A program made the position numbers and the translations under genes. DNA of 64,000 nucleotides from contig JBBARC010000009.1 in the NCBI GenBank assembly GCA_040400005.1, forward strand, positions 1-64,000, in the 5' to 3' direction. A model generated the notes under the pieces. That model was not told the origin of the DNA. It saw only the letters and a list, made by a program, of their open reading frames with translations, and did not search any database. Of the stretch, positions 32,777 to 41,939 are shown piece after piece. This stretch comes from JBBARC01 sp040400005 (GTDB lineage: Bacteria > Pseudomonadota > Alphaproteobacteria > Acetobacterales > Acetobacteraceae). Position 1 is the first letter of the stretch, and the number at the start of each line of letters is the position of its first letter.

Positions 32777-32811
32777 GGCCCCTTTCATTTGTTGTTTAGG
32801 AACCCCGTCCC

Positions 32812-33144
32812 ATGAACACCACGATCAAAACCTTACTTGCCGCCGCTGTGCTGGCCAACGGCCTAGCCATCGCTGCCCCCGCCTTTGCCGGCGAACACGA
32901 AAAAGAATACGAGGTGCAAACATCCAACGCCCAAACCTTGGCCGCCGCCGGCGTAATCACCAAAGCGCAAGCGGTAACCATTGCAGTAGCAGCCGTTGGC
33001 GGCGGCACCGTGGTGCGCAGCGCATTCGAAAAAGGCGATCGTATCCTGCACTGGTCGGTCGATATCGTGAACGGCAAATATGACTACGAAGTGTGGGTAG
33101 GCACCACCGGCAAAGTGCTGCGCGTAATTACTCAGCCACGGTAA
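32812..33144 (+). CDS. small secreted PepSY-domain protein
   Basis: This 110-residue protein has a signal peptide (about 1-26, ending AFA). The mature part is a single PepSY domain: ITKAQAVTIAVAAVGGGTVVRSAF, then strand pairs ending WSVDIVNGKYDYEVWVGTTGKVLRV. Such proteins are small periplasmic modulators, often of proteases or two-component systems, and are sometimes induced by metal or envelope stress. No partner is encoded next to it. The start is preceded by an AGGA-type Shine-Dalgarno sequence (TTTAGGAACCC). Confidence 0.85.
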   Translation: MNTTIKTLLAAAVLANGLAIAAPAFAGEHEKEYEVQTSNAQTLAAAGVITKAQAVTIAVAAVGGGTVVRSAFEKGDRILHWSVDIVNGKYDYEVWVGTTGKVLRVITQPR

Positions 33145-33158
33145 TGTTGCACTGCAGT

Positions 33159-33304
33159 TAAGGAAGAGTCTTCTTTTCTGAAGAAAAGAAGCAAAAGACT
33201 TTTATGATGATGGCACCTGTCGTGTTCGGTGCGGCGGTGCCCAAGGCCCCACGTCATAAAAGTCTTTTTGCTTCTTTTTCTTCAGAAAAAGAAGATCCTT
33301 ATCT
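33159..33304. repeat. dispersed palindromic repeat, copy 5, between convergent genes
   Basis: The left arm CTTCTTTTCTGAAGAAAAG and the right arm GCTTCTTTTTCTTCAGAAAA are nearly perfect complements. The centre (ATGATGATGG to CACGTCATAA) is diverged. It sits between the convergent PepSY and SDR genes. Confidence 0.88.
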
Positions 33305-33321
33305 ATTGCGGCGGCCGCGGG

Positions 33322-34101
33322 TTAGATGCCGAAACCGCCGGATACGTTGATTTGCTGGCCGGTGATGTAGGCGGCGCGGTTAGAGGCTAGAAACACGCAG
33401 GCGTGGCCTATTTCTTCGGGTTGGCCCCAGCGTTTAAGCGCCAGTAGTTTTTGGGTCTCGGCCACCCAGGCTTCATCGAATACGCCAGCTTTAGTGAGTT
33501 CTAAGAACATACCGGCTTCAATCACGCCGACCAGCACGGTGTTGGCGCGGATGTTGTGTTTGCCTTCTTCCTTGGCGATGCCGCGGATCAGCGCTTCGTT
33601 CACCGCTTTGGGGGCGACACTTAGGCCATCACGCGCCGGCCACCAGACATCGCCTGCCGAGCCCAGATGCACAAAACTACCGCCGCCATCCTGGCGCATT
33701 AGCGGAATAGCATGTTGAATGGCAGCGAAAAATCCCCCCGCTTCTACCGCCAGCGCGCGCGCCCAGGCATCGGGCGGGATATCGGCCAAGTAATGCTGCG
33801 GCACCAAAGGCCCTGCCGCCCACACCACAGTGTGGATACGGCCGTGGGCGGCGCGGGCGGCATCAAGTGCTGCCCCCACGGCTGCGGCATCGGTGACATC
33901 GGCTAGGTGCACGCTTGCTGATACGCCTAAAGTTCGGGCTTCGCGGGCCACTTCATCGGCGATTTCGGGTTTTTGGCGGCAGCCCAGGGCCACGGCTGAC
34001 CCGGCGCGGGCAAAACTTAGGGCCACATGGCGGCCAATGCCGCCCGATGCGCCAAACACAAAGGTGCAGCCGGCTGGAAATTCTGCTTCATAGGCTGGCA
34101 T
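33322..34101 (-). CDS. SDR-family protein lacking the catalytic tyrosine
   Basis: This is a 259-residue short-chain dehydrogenase-fold protein. The cofactor loop GASGGIGR is intact, the WAAGPL segment replaces the usual NNAG, and the C-terminal INVSGGFGI is classical. The catalytic lysine is present in SVAPKAVNEAL, but the tyrosine position (Y-x-x-x-K) is occupied by serine. Enzymes of the classical subfamily need that tyrosine, so this protein may be a non-catalytic binder or use a different proton donor. The start MPAYEAEF at 34101 was chosen, as six upstream residues add no fold. It stands alone downstream of the phosphatase/photolyase operon, 34 bp after the metallophosphatase gene. Confidence 0.82.
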   Translation of the reverse strand: MPAYEAEFPAGCTFVFGASGGIGRHVALSFARAGSAVALGCRQKPEIADEVAREARTLGVSASVHLADVTDAAAVGAALDAARAAHGRIHTVVWAAGPLVPQHYLADIPPDAWARALAVEAGGFFAAIQHAIPLMRQDGGGSFVHLGSAGDVWWPARDGLSVAPKAVNEALIRGIAKEEGKHNIRANTVLVGVIEAGMFLELTKAGVFDEAWVAETQKLLALKRWGQPEEIGHACVFLASNRAAYITGQQINVSGGFGI

Positions 34102-34135
34102 ATTTTTGCATCCCCCCAATTTTTATGCGGTATGG

Positions 34136-34801
34136 TTAATCGAGATCTATCCAGGATAGATGCCCGCCCTTGCCGGCGCCGGTATCCAGAAACACTGCCT
34201 CGCCGCCGGCATCGTTACGCGCAACATAGGGCCTGCCATCGCGGCTGCGTTGATCGTGGCCGCAATACACCGTTATACCAGCGGGGATATGTTCAACCCA
34301 GCTAAGAATACGTTCGGGGTAGCCATCGGGCTGCATGCGGCCGGTGACCTGGCCGAATAATGCGCGTGACAGGATGGGCCCCACCGGGCCCAAGCCGGGC
34401 GGGGGATCTTCGCTGAGCATACCGCGATGAAACGCGGCATGCACAAAAAACCGCGGCCCTTGGCGCCACCATAATGGGGCACGTTCAATTTCGTACAAGG
34501 CGCGCTCGGCAAGTTCGGGGCTAAGGGAGGCGCGCGTTGCTTCCAGGGCGGCGCTGGGGCGCACATGTTCGCCGCGCAACCAGCGGCCGAGTTTGCGATC
34601 GTGATTGCCAATAAGAAAGGCGCCGCGTTTTTCATCGATCAGTTGAAACATCAGCCGCAGCACACCGGCGCTATCGGGGCCTTCATCGACTAGGTCACCG
34701 AGTTGCAAAACGAACCTGTCGGTGGCGATGGCGGCCGCAAAACCTTTGATGTCGCCATGCACATCACCGACCACGCGCAACTTGGTGCCGGGTGCGATCA
34801 T
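34136..34801 (-). CDS. metallophosphoesterase (PPP-like phosphatase)
   Basis: This 221-residue phosphatase has the calcineurin-like metal motifs GDVHGDIKG, QLGDLVDEG and IGNHDRKLG, and C-terminal histidines in YCGHDQRSRDG. These resemble bacterial serine/threonine or diadenosine tetraphosphatases. The exact substrate is unknown. The ATG at 34801 overlaps the photolyase stop codon (ATGA), so it is the third gene of a coupled operon with pdeM and phr. Longer in-frame starts lie inside the photolyase gene. Confidence 0.85.
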   Translation of the reverse strand: MIAPGTKLRVVGDVHGDIKGFAAAIATDRFVLQLGDLVDEGPDSAGVLRLMFQLIDEKRGAFLIGNHDRKLGRWLRGEHVRPSAALEATRASLSPELAERALYEIERAPLWWRQGPRFFVHAAFHRGMLSEDPPPGLGPVGPILSRALFGQVTGRMQPDGYPERILSWVEHIPAGITVYCGHDQRSRDGRPYVARNDAGGEAVFLDTGAGKGGHLSWIDLD

Positions 34802-36258
34802 GGTGGCGTTGCAGCCCGGGTTTTGACCGTGGCCCGCCAAATATCCAGCGCGCGGGTGCGGCCATCGGCCAGGTTTATCATCGGCGGGGGATAGATCATG
34901 CCAATGGCGGTGCCGGTTTGTGCCTGCAGCATGGGCGGGTTTTCCCATGGGGCGTGGATATATTTTTCCGGCAAAGCGGCCAGTTCTGGCACGTACGTTT
35001 CGATATATTCGCCGGTTGGATCGAATTTAGCACTTTGGCTGACCGGGTTGAACACGCGAAAAAACGGCTGTGCATCGATGCCGGTGCCGGCCACCCACTG
35101 CCAGGATGCGCTGTTCGCGCCAAGATCGGCGTCAACCAGCGTATCCCAAAACCACGCCGCCCCGGCGCGCCAATCGATCAACAAATGTTTGACCAGAAAA
35201 GACGCCACAATCATGCGCACGCGGTTATGCATCCACCCGGTCTGCCATAATTCGCGCATGCCGGCATCCACTATGGGGATGCCGGTTTGGCCGCGCTGCC
35301 AGGCCCGTAGGCCGGCATCATCGTGGCGCCACGGCAGGTTTTCGAATTCGGCGCGTAACGGCGCGGTGGGCATGTGCGGGTGGTGCCACAGCAAATATTG
35401 GGCGAATTCGCGCCACAGAATTTCGGAGCGATACACCCGCGCCCCTTCGCCGGGGATGCTGGCCGCTGCGTGCCAAACGCTGTGTGGCGAGATTTCGCCC
35501 CAGTGCAAATGCGGCGATAGGCGCGATGTGCCGGGCTGGGCGGGCAGGTTGCGCTGGGTTTCGTAACCAGTGATGGCGGTTTGCACGAAATGGCGCAGCA
35601 GCGCGTGGGCGGTGGCCTCCCCCGGTGCCCAAGCATCGCGCAAGCCCCCAGCCCAATCTGGGGTTTTGGGTAATAAGGCGAGATCGGCCAGGGCCACGCT
35701 GGGCGGCAAGGCAGCGGGCGCCGGCACGCGCGCGGGCACCGGCAGCGGCGGGCGCGGCGCGGGGCCGGCCAGGCAGGCCCGGGCAAACGGGGTATAAATG
35801 CCGTACACCGTGCCGGTTTTGGTGCGGATCGCTTCGGGATCGAACAAAGTTGCCGCACGGTGGCGCACCAAGCGGCGCCCGGCGTTTTGTAAGGTGCTGG
35901 CAATGGCGCGGTCGTTGGCGCGAAACCACGGTTCGTGCAGGGCGTTGGCGTGCACCTGATCGGCGCCGGTTTCGGCGGCCAGGGCGGGGATGATATCGCA
36001 CGGGTTACCGCGGCGCAGAATTAAGGCGCCGCCAAGCTTGGCCAGGCTGGCGGCGAACGCTGCCAGCGTGTGGTGCAGCCACCAGCGCGAGGCGCCGCCC
36101 ATGGCAAAGGCGCCGGGGGTTACATCATCAACCACATAAACCGCCAGCACCGCGCCGCCGCGCGCGACCGCAGCGGTGAGTGCCGGGTTATCAGCCAGGC
36201 GAAAATCCTGGCGCAGCCAGACGAGCGTTGTCGTGGGGGGGGGAGGCGGCTTAGCCAT
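34798..36258 (-). CDS. phrB: class I deoxyribodipyrimidine photolyase
   Basis: This 486-residue flavoenzyme repairs cyclobutane pyrimidine dimers with blue light. The N-terminal antenna domain begins TTLVWLRQDFRLADNPAL. The FAD and DNA-binding half contains TSRLSPHLHWGEISP, ILWREFAQYLLW, WMHNRVRMIVASFLVKHLL and ANSASWQWVAGTGID, all diagnostic for class I photolyases. It overlaps pdeM (8 bp) and the metallophosphatase gene (4 bp), forming one transcription unit. It is the third photolyase-family gene in this window. Confidence 0.95.
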   Translation of the reverse strand: MAKPPPPPTTTLVWLRQDFRLADNPALTAAVARGGAVLAVYVVDDVTPGAFAMGGASRWWLHHTLAAFAASLAKLGGALILRRGNPCDIIPALAAETGADQVHANALHEPWFRANDRAIASTLQNAGRRLVRHRAATLFDPEAIRTKTGTVYGIYTPFARACLAGPAPRPPLPVPARVPAPAALPPSVALADLALLPKTPDWAGGLRDAWAPGEATAHALLRHFVQTAITGYETQRNLPAQPGTSRLSPHLHWGEISPHSVWHAAASIPGEGARVYRSEILWREFAQYLLWHHPHMPTAPLRAEFENLPWRHDDAGLRAWQRGQTGIPIVDAGMRELWQTGWMHNRVRMIVASFLVKHLLIDWRAGAAWFWDTLVDADLGANSASWQWVAGTGIDAQPFFRVFNPVSQSAKFDPTGEYIETYVPELAALPEKYIHAPWENPPMLQAQTGTAIGMIYPPPMINLADGRTRALDIWRATVKTRAATPP

Positions 36259-36994
36259 GCTGCAACACCGGGCCGGGCTGCTGGGTTACATTATCTTGCC
36301 TGAACGCAACCGCCGCCTGGGCCAGCGGAAAACTATATAGCCGGTCACGGCCGAGCAAAAAAGCCCGGCCGCCGCGGGGAAACAACGCCGTAATGGCGGG
36401 ATCGCCGATATCTAAACCGCCCGTATAGGCGCCAAAGGCGGGCAGCAGTAGGCGAGCGGCAGACGCCACAAAACACGGCCGGCTGATCATGCCTGCCCGC
36501 GTTGGCACCCGGGATTTGGGATGAAAATGGCCGGAAATTTCAGGCGCACTGCCGCGCGCCGGGTGCGGTTGCTGGGCTTGGTGGCGAAACATTAGGCCGC
36601 CATGGGCGAAATCTGCGGCGGCCTCACCGGGGAAATGATCGGGTTTTAACGGATCGTGGTTGCCGCACACCCAAATCACCCGGCGGCCCTGGCATAGCGC
36701 GGTTAGGGTTTGGGCATCGTCGGCGGCAAGCCTACCGGCTGCGGTGCGGTCGTGAAAACTATCGCCCAGCAGCACCAGGGTTTGCGGCTGGTAGCGGCGC
36801 AGCAGCAGGGCGAGGCGGGCCAGGGTATCGCGGCTATCGAAAGGCGGCACCGGATAGCTGGTTTTGGCGCTGGCGCTGCCCTTTTCCAGGTGCAAATCGG
36901 CCACCGCCAGCAGTTTTTCGGCCGGCCACACCAGGGCCCCGGCGGGATCGAGTTGCAGGTGGTGGGGGCCTAGGTGAAGTGGGGCGATGGGCAT
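36251..36994 (-). CDS. pdeM: PdeM-type ligase-associated DNA damage response endonuclease
   Basis: This 247-residue metallophosphoesterase has VADLHLEKGSA, LGDSFHDR, VCGNHDP and EISGHFHPKSR, the four metal-binding motifs. The segment RPCFVASAARLLLPAFGAYTGGLDI is typical of PdeM. PdeM proteins are usually found with an ATP-dependent DNA ligase, a helicase and an exonuclease in a DNA-damage cluster. Here the neighbour is a photolyase, which still indicates DNA repair. The ATG at 36994 (MPIAPLHLG) is used, because upstream in-frame codons run into a dispersed repeat. Confidence 0.88.
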   Translation of the reverse strand: MPIAPLHLGPHHLQLDPAGALVWPAEKLLAVADLHLEKGSASAKTSYPVPPFDSRDTLARLALLLRRYQPQTLVLLGDSFHDRTAAGRLAADDAQTLTALCQGRRVIWVCGNHDPLKPDHFPGEAAADFAHGGLMFRHQAQQPHPARGSAPEISGHFHPKSRVPTRAGMISRPCFVASAARLLLPAFGAYTGGLDIGDPAITALFPRGGRAFLLGRDRLYSFPLAQAAVAFRQDNVTQQPGPVLQHG

Positions 36995-37068
36995 GGGGTT
37001 AGCATAGGCACGCAAACCCGCTTTGCCCACCGCCCCCGGTTCGACCGCCGGGATTTTGGCTGCCTGCA

Positions 37069-37235
37069 AAAATAAGAATTTTCTTTTTTCTGAAGAAAAA
37101 AGAAACAAAAAAGACTTTTTTGACGCTGGTTCGGAGGGCGCGGTGGCAGGGTTGCCCCAGGCCCAGCATTATAAAAGTCTTTTTGCTTCTTTTTCTTCAG
37201 AAAAAGAAGAATCTTACGTTCACCCGATTGCCCTG
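37069..37235. repeat. dispersed palindromic repeat, copy 6, with right terminus kept
   Basis: The left arm (TTCTTTTTTCTGAAGAAAAA) and the right arm (GCTTCTTTTTCTTCAGAAAA) surround a centre with TGACGCTGG and CCCAGCATTATAA. The right end CACCCGATTGCCCTG at 37221-37235 is identical to the intact copy at 52766-52956. The left terminus is not recognisable, so target duplications cannot be checked. Confidence 0.85.
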
Positions 37236-37368
37236 CTTCACCCGCCCCAGGTTTTTTTGAGGGGGCGATTTTTTTGCGCCTGGCTGCATCCAAAGCTGGG
37301 GGCGCCCGCGTAACGGGACTGCGAGGCCATTTCCGGCCAAACGCTGAACTGATCCGTGGAGAGACTTT

Positions 37369-38823
37369 ATGAAACGCACCCTTCTTGCGGCGACGGCACT
37401 TGCCTGCACCGTCGCCGCCCTGCCCGCCTATGCGTCCAGCCACCGCGAAGCGCCGATGATTGCCGGCACGCCGCGGCTTGATGCGACCGATTTTTATATG
37501 TTTCGCAGCTACGAACCCGGCCACGCCAATATGGTGACCTTTATCGCCAACTACGTGCCGTTGCAGGACGTGTATGGCGGCCCGAATTTTTTCAGCCTGG
37601 ATAACCACGCTGTTTACGACATCAACATTGATAACGCCGGCGGCGGCGTGCCGAATTTTCGGTTTCGCTTTCGCTTTACCGATAGCGCCAAGAACATTGC
37701 GCTCACCATTGGTGGCGCCAGCGTAAAAGTGCCGTTTGTCAATGTCGGTGCGGTGACCGCCACCGATACATCGGCGCAGAATGCGATGGAAACCTATACC
37801 GTATCACTGGTGAAAGGCTTTGGTGCCAACGAAACCGAAACCGCCATTACCGGTGCTGGCGGGCAGACTGTTTTTGCGCGCCCGATCGATAATATAGGCG
37901 TGCGGTCGGTACCCAATTATGCGGCATATGCAGCAAATTTTGTGTATCCAGTGACCATCCCCGGCTGCGCCCACCCTGGCCGCATCTTTGTTGGCCAGCG
38001 CAAAGACCCGTTTGTGGTGAACCTGGCAGAAACGTTTGATCTGCTGAATTACGCGCACCCAATTGGCGAGCAGTTTAATGCCGAAGCCCACGACGATCTG
38101 GCTGATAAAAACGTAACCTCCATTGAAGTGGAATCACCGATTGGCTGCCTGCTGCGCGGCAAGGATCCGGTGATTGGCGGCTGGACCACGGCATCCCTGG
38201 TCGGGCCAAAGGGCGGCCTTGCACAGGTATCGCGCTTAGGTAACCCGCTGGTGAACGAACTGGTGATTGGGCTTGCTGATAAAGACAAGTTCAATGCATC
38301 GATGCCGATAAATGATGCCAAAAACTTCCTCACCTACGTCACCAACCCAACGCTGCCGGCAGTGATATCCGGCTTTGTTGGCGGCACCGCGCCAACCGCC
38401 TTTCCGCGCGCCGATTTGGTGGCAACTTTCCTGACCGGCATTGGGCCTAACCCGGTATTGGCGGGTGGTTTGAATATGCCTGCGAATTTGACCCATCCTG
38501 GCGAGGAAATGCGTCTGAACACCGCCATTCCGCCCACACCGGCCGCCAAACAAGGGCGCATGGGGGTAATTGGCAGCAGCACCACCGCATCGGATGCCGC
38601 GGGCTACCCCAATGGGCGCCGCCCTGGCGATGACGTGGTGGATATTTCGCTGCGCGTGGTGATGGGCAAGCTCTATGCGTTGGGCCTGTATGGCAGTGCC
38701 AGCGATGCCCCCAGCGGTAGCGTTGAATACACCGACGGCGCTTTTGTTGATGCCTCACATTTCGACACGAGCTTTCCGTATTTGCGCACACCGCTGACCG
38801 GTTCACCACAAAGCGGCAATTAA
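37369..38823 (+). CDS. secreted DUF4331-family protein
   Basis: This 484-residue exported protein has a signal peptide (about 1-22). Its start is typical of DUF4331: SSHREAPMIAGTPRLDATDFYMF. A conserved aspartate/histidine-rich pattern follows, with GRRPGDDVVDISLRVVMG near the C-terminus. DUF4331 proteins are widespread, periplasmic or extracellular and of unknown function. The gene leads an operon with a TPR protein and a HupE/UreJ-like membrane protein. A GGAGAG ribosome-binding site precedes the ATG. The neighbouring ECF sigma factor may control the operon. Confidence 0.88.
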   Translation: MKRTLLAATALACTVAALPAYASSHREAPMIAGTPRLDATDFYMFRSYEPGHANMVTFIANYVPLQDVYGGPNFFSLDNHAVYDINIDNAGGGVPNFRFRFRFTDSAKNIALTIGGASVKVPFVNVGAVTATDTSAQNAMETYTVSLVKGFGANETETAITGAGGQTVFARPIDNIGVRSVPNYAAYAANFVYPVTIPGCAHPGRIFVGQRKDPFVVNLAETFDLLNYAHPIGEQFNAEAHDDLADKNVTSIEVESPIGCLLRGKDPVIGGWTTASLVGPKGGLAQVSRLGNPLVNELVIGLADKDKFNASMPINDAKNFLTYVTNPTLPAVISGFVGGTAPTAFPRADLVATFLTGIGPNPVLAGGLNMPANLTHPGEEMRLNTAIPPTPAAKQGRMGVIGSSTTASDAAGYPNGRRPGDDVVDISLRVVMGKLYALGLYGSASDAPSGSVEYTDGAFVDASHFDTSFPYLRTPLTGSPQSGN

Positions 38824-38848
38824 GCAACCACAGCAGGGGGGCCTGATC

Positions 38849-40105
38849 ATGACAATTGAGATGAAAAAAATGATCGGGCCAGGCGCGGGGGAAACCCCGC
38901 GCCAACCTGGGCGGCGGCGCTTAGCGTTACTGATGATAGCAGGATTAGGCGTGTTGATCGCCGGTGCGACTTTTGCCGCACCACGCATCCCGGCCGATGA
39001 TAGCGCAGTGCTGGAGATTTTGCCCGATGCGAAATCCCTACAAACCCGCGCCCTACGCGCAGCCGAACAGGCACTTGCCGCCAAACCTGGTGATTTACCG
39101 GCAGCATTGGCAGTGGCCCGGGCCGCCATTCACCAGGCGCGGCGCGAAGGTGATCCGCGCTGGCTCGGCCATGCATCGGCGGCACTGGCACCGTTTTTAA
39201 CCGCCCGGCCGGGCGCACAGATTTCACCCGATGTGCGCTTACTGCATGCCATTATTTTGCAAAGCACGCATGATTTCCCAGCGAGCTTGGACGAACTGGC
39301 GATTGTGTTGCGGGCTGATCCCAACAATGGGCAGGCGTTACTAACGCGCGCCGCGATCCGCCTAGTGCGCGCGGATTTAGCCGGGGCGAGTGCGGATTGC
39401 GCCGCCTTTGCGCAGACCCGTGCCGGGCTTTTGGCCGATAGCTGCACGGCATCGGTGATGGCGCAAAAGGGGGCGGCGCCACGTGCGTTACGTGCCCTGA
39501 CCTTATCGCTGGCAAGTCACGCGCTGGAAGCGGCGCAGAACCCTGAAACTGCGGCGTGGGCGGCAACCATTGCCGCCGAAACCGCCGCCCATTTGGGCGA
39601 TACATCCGCCGATGCGCGTTTTCACGCAGCCCTGGCGATTGATGCAACCGACCCTTACGTGCTGGCAGCCTACAGTGATTTTTTGCTGGCGCACGACCGG
39701 GCGGCGGAGGTTGTGACGCTGCTGGCAAGCCACACCAAAAACGATCCGCTGTTGCTGCGTCTAACCCTGGCCGAAATCGCCGTTCGAGCCCCGCTGGCCG
39801 CCAACCACATAGCCGATCTGGGCGCGCGGTTTGAAGCCAGCCGCTTACGTGGCGAATCGGTGCACCGACGCGAAGAAGCCCGCTACCGGCTGGATATTAC
39901 CCACGAACCCGCGCGCGCGCTGGCCCTGGCGCGAGCGAATTGGCAGGTGCAGCGCGAGCCGGCGGATGCGGCGATATTGCTGGCAGCCGGCCGGGCCAAT
40001 CAGGATGAAGCGGCAATAGCAACTGCGCACGCTGCCATCGCACTGGCCGGCTGGAACGAAACCGCCATGCTGGCAGGGCTTATGCCCGTATCGCAAGGAA
40101 GCTAG
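38849..40105 (+). CDS. membrane-anchored TPR-repeat protein
   Basis: This 418-residue protein has an N-terminal membrane anchor or uncleaved signal (about 24-43, LALLMIAGLGVLIAGATFA). It is then almost entirely alpha-helical, with repeats resembling tetratricopeptides (ALRAAEQALAAKPGDLPAAL, SLDELAIVLRADPNNGQALL, FHAALAIDATDPYVLAAYSDFLL). Such proteins are scaffolds. It lies between DUF4331 and HupE/UreJ genes with 25 and 3 bp gaps, an arrangement I associate with DUF4331 operons. It probably assembles a periplasmic complex with them. Confidence 0.8.
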   Translation: MTIEMKKMIGPGAGETPRQPGRRRLALLMIAGLGVLIAGATFAAPRIPADDSAVLEILPDAKSLQTRALRAAEQALAAKPGDLPAALAVARAAIHQARREGDPRWLGHASAALAPFLTARPGAQISPDVRLLHAIILQSTHDFPASLDELAIVLRADPNNGQALLTRAAIRLVRADLAGASADCAAFAQTRAGLLADSCTASVMAQKGAAPRALRALTLSLASHALEAAQNPETAAWAATIAAETAAHLGDTSADARFHAALAIDATDPYVLAAYSDFLLAHDRAAEVVTLLASHTKNDPLLLRLTLAEIAVRAPLAANHIADLGARFEASRLRGESVHRREEARYRLDITHEPARALALARANWQVQREPADAAILLAAGRANQDEAAIATAHAAIALAGWNETAMLAGLMPVSQGS

Positions 40106-40108
40106 GCC

Positions 40109-41275
40109 ATGAAACGCTTTTTGACGACAATAGTGTTTTGCCTGATCTTCTTGGCCACCCCGTTGCGTGCCCATGCGCATAGTGCGAGCACCGCCTATCT
40201 GCGGCTATTGCCACGCGACGCAACCGTGGCGGTTCAACTTTCGGTGGCATTGCGCGACCTGGATTACGCTGTAGGCCTGGATACCAACGGCGATGGCCGC
40301 ATCACCTGGGGCGAAGTACGCGCCCGCGAAACCGCGATCGACGCGTATGCATTATCGCATCTGGCCATTGCCGCCGATGGTGCGGGTTGCCCCCCAGGGC
40401 CGGTAACCCACTTGACCGATCAGCTATCCGATGGGGCTTACGCGGTGTTGCAGTTTAACGCTGCCTGCAGTGGCAAACCGCACCGGCTGCGGATAGATTA
40501 TTCACTTCTATTTGATCAGGATACTTTGCATCGTGGCTTGATTAATATCGTCACCAGCAACGGCGCCAATCATGCCGGCGTGGTGTCGCCGACCACACGA
40601 AGCCTATCGCTTGATCTATCGGCAAGCGAAGGTGGGGCTGCGTTTTTCGATACCGTGGAAAGTTTTTGTGTCACCGGCATTGATCATTTGCTCACTGGCA
40701 TTGACCATATGTTGTTTATCACCATGCTGCTGATACCCGCCGTTTTTGTACGCAAACGCGGCGCCGACGGGCGCGAGACGCAGGTAGCGGCAAACAATTT
40801 TCGCACAGTGTTTGTCGAATCCTTAAAAGTGTTGAGCGCCTTTACCTTGGCGCATGCAACCACACTCACGTTATCAGTTTTGCGAATTGTGTACATCCCC
40901 GAACGTCTTTCTGAATCCGGGATAGCCCTTACCATTGTGCTCACAGCACTAGATAACATCTTTCATTTTATGCCGGCGCGGCGCTGGCCGCTGGCGTTTG
41001 CCTTTGGCCTGGTGCACGGGCTGGGGTTTGCAAGCGCCCTGGGGCCGCTGGATTTACCCCCCGTGGCGCTGGGGGTGGCGCTGGTTGCGTTTAATTTGGG
41101 GCTGGAAATGGCACAAATCACCATCGCCGCCGTGGTGCTGCCCCTGGGGTTTGCCCTGCGCCAAACTCTATTTTACCCGCGCCGCGTGGTGCCGGGCATA
41201 TCGGCGGCCGTGGGGTTACTGGCGCTGGCGTGGTTTACTGATCGGGCTGCGGGGTTGGGGCTGATGCCATTCTAG
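40109..41275 (+). CDS. HupE/UreJ-like membrane protein with an EF-hand-like loop
   Basis: This 388-residue protein has a signal peptide (about 1-23). A periplasmic domain follows, including DTNGDGRITWGE at about 51-62, a textbook EF-hand calcium loop. About six membrane helices follow from residue 185. They contain the HupE/UreJ motifs GIDHLLTGIDHMLFI, FTLAHATTLTL and GLVHGLGFASALG, whose histidines and aspartates could bind metal. HupE and UreJ relatives are thought to move nickel or cobalt, but in this DUF4331 context the substrate is unknown. It starts 3 bp after the TPR gene. The convergent anti-sigma gene ends 3 bp after its stop. Confidence 0.85.
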   Translation: MKRFLTTIVFCLIFLATPLRAHAHSASTAYLRLLPRDATVAVQLSVALRDLDYAVGLDTNGDGRITWGEVRARETAIDAYALSHLAIAADGAGCPPGPVTHLTDQLSDGAYAVLQFNAACSGKPHRLRIDYSLLFDQDTLHRGLINIVTSNGANHAGVVSPTTRSLSLDLSASEGGAAFFDTVESFCVTGIDHLLTGIDHMLFITMLLIPAVFVRKRGADGRETQVAANNFRTVFVESLKVLSAFTLAHATTLTLSVLRIVYIPERLSESGIALTIVLTALDNIFHFMPARRWPLAFAFGLVHGLGFASALGPLDLPPVALGVALVAFNLGLEMAQITIAAVVLPLGFALRQTLFYPRRVVPGISAAVGLLALAWFTDRAAGLGLMPF

Positions 41276-41278
41276 CCA

Positions 41279-41830
41279 CTAAGCCTGGGCCGCGTTGCCC
41301 GCCGGCACCGCACACCAATGCAGCAGCAACATCGCGCCATGGGTGGAACTGAGCCGATCGTGCGACGACCCCGCAGGCTCGCACACATAATCGCCGGCTT
41401 CATAGATTTTACCGCCGACCAGCACGGCCCCTTCCATCACCAGACATTCCTCGGCGGAATCATGATGATGCGGATCGAACCCGGCGCCGGCGGCAAGCCG
41501 GTAAAGGGCTGTGCGTTCACCGGTGATGGGGTCCACGCGCAGAAATTTGGCGGTAATGCCGGGCGACATGTCTAGCCAGCCACCTTCATTGTGCATGCGG
41601 TCTTTCGGCGCCGCACCGATACTGGCATCAATAGCCTGCCACACCGATGCCGGCGCTGGCGTTTCGGCGATGCGATCAAGGATTGGGGTTAGGCGGTCGG
41701 TCCACGCGGCCACCTGGTGCTGCACCCCGGCATCGGTCGCGATCAGGCGTGAAAAAGCCTGGCGGTCGGCGTGATCAAGCACACCCAACACATATTCGCC
41801 CGCAATATCATCGTGCCGATCGAGATCCAC
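41279..41830 (-). CDS. ChrR-type cupin anti-sigma factor
   Basis: This is a protein of about 183 residues. The N-terminus (DIAGEYVLGVLDHADRQAF) resembles the sigma-binding domain of RskA-type anti-sigma factors. The C-terminal half is a ChrR-type cupin with metal ligands in FDPHHHDSAEECLV and a histidine in GSSHDRL. In Rhodobacter, ChrR holds RpoE inactive and releases it on singlet oxygen. The GTG at 41830 is preferred. The frame stays open to an ATG at 42001 that would overlap the sigma gene by 62 bp and add a hydrophobic segment (GIVGGLTISLTGLLWVYLV), so a membrane-bound form is possible. Confidence 0.82.
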   Translation of the reverse strand: MDLDRHDDIAGEYVLGVLDHADRQAFSRLIATDAGVQHQVAAWTDRLTPILDRIAETPAPASVWQAIDASIGAAPKDRMHNEGGWLDMSPGITAKFLRVDPITGERTALYRLAAGAGFDPHHHDSAEECLVMEGAVLVGGKIYEAGDYVCEPAGSSHDRLSSTHGAMLLLHWCAVPAGNAAQA

Positions 41831-41939
41831 GCTTTTCGCCAACCTTACCAAATATACCCAAAGCAAACCTGTCAGGCTAATGGTCAAGCCCCCAACAATA
41901 CCTGCCCTAAATCTGTCAAAAAAACCAGTTCTTATATGG

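Noticed and set aside
37084..37368. Possible CRISPR-like or small RNA array suggested by repeated CTTTTTG/CTTC motifs
   Set aside because: The repeats are two arms of one palindromic element, not regularly spaced direct repeats with unique spacers.
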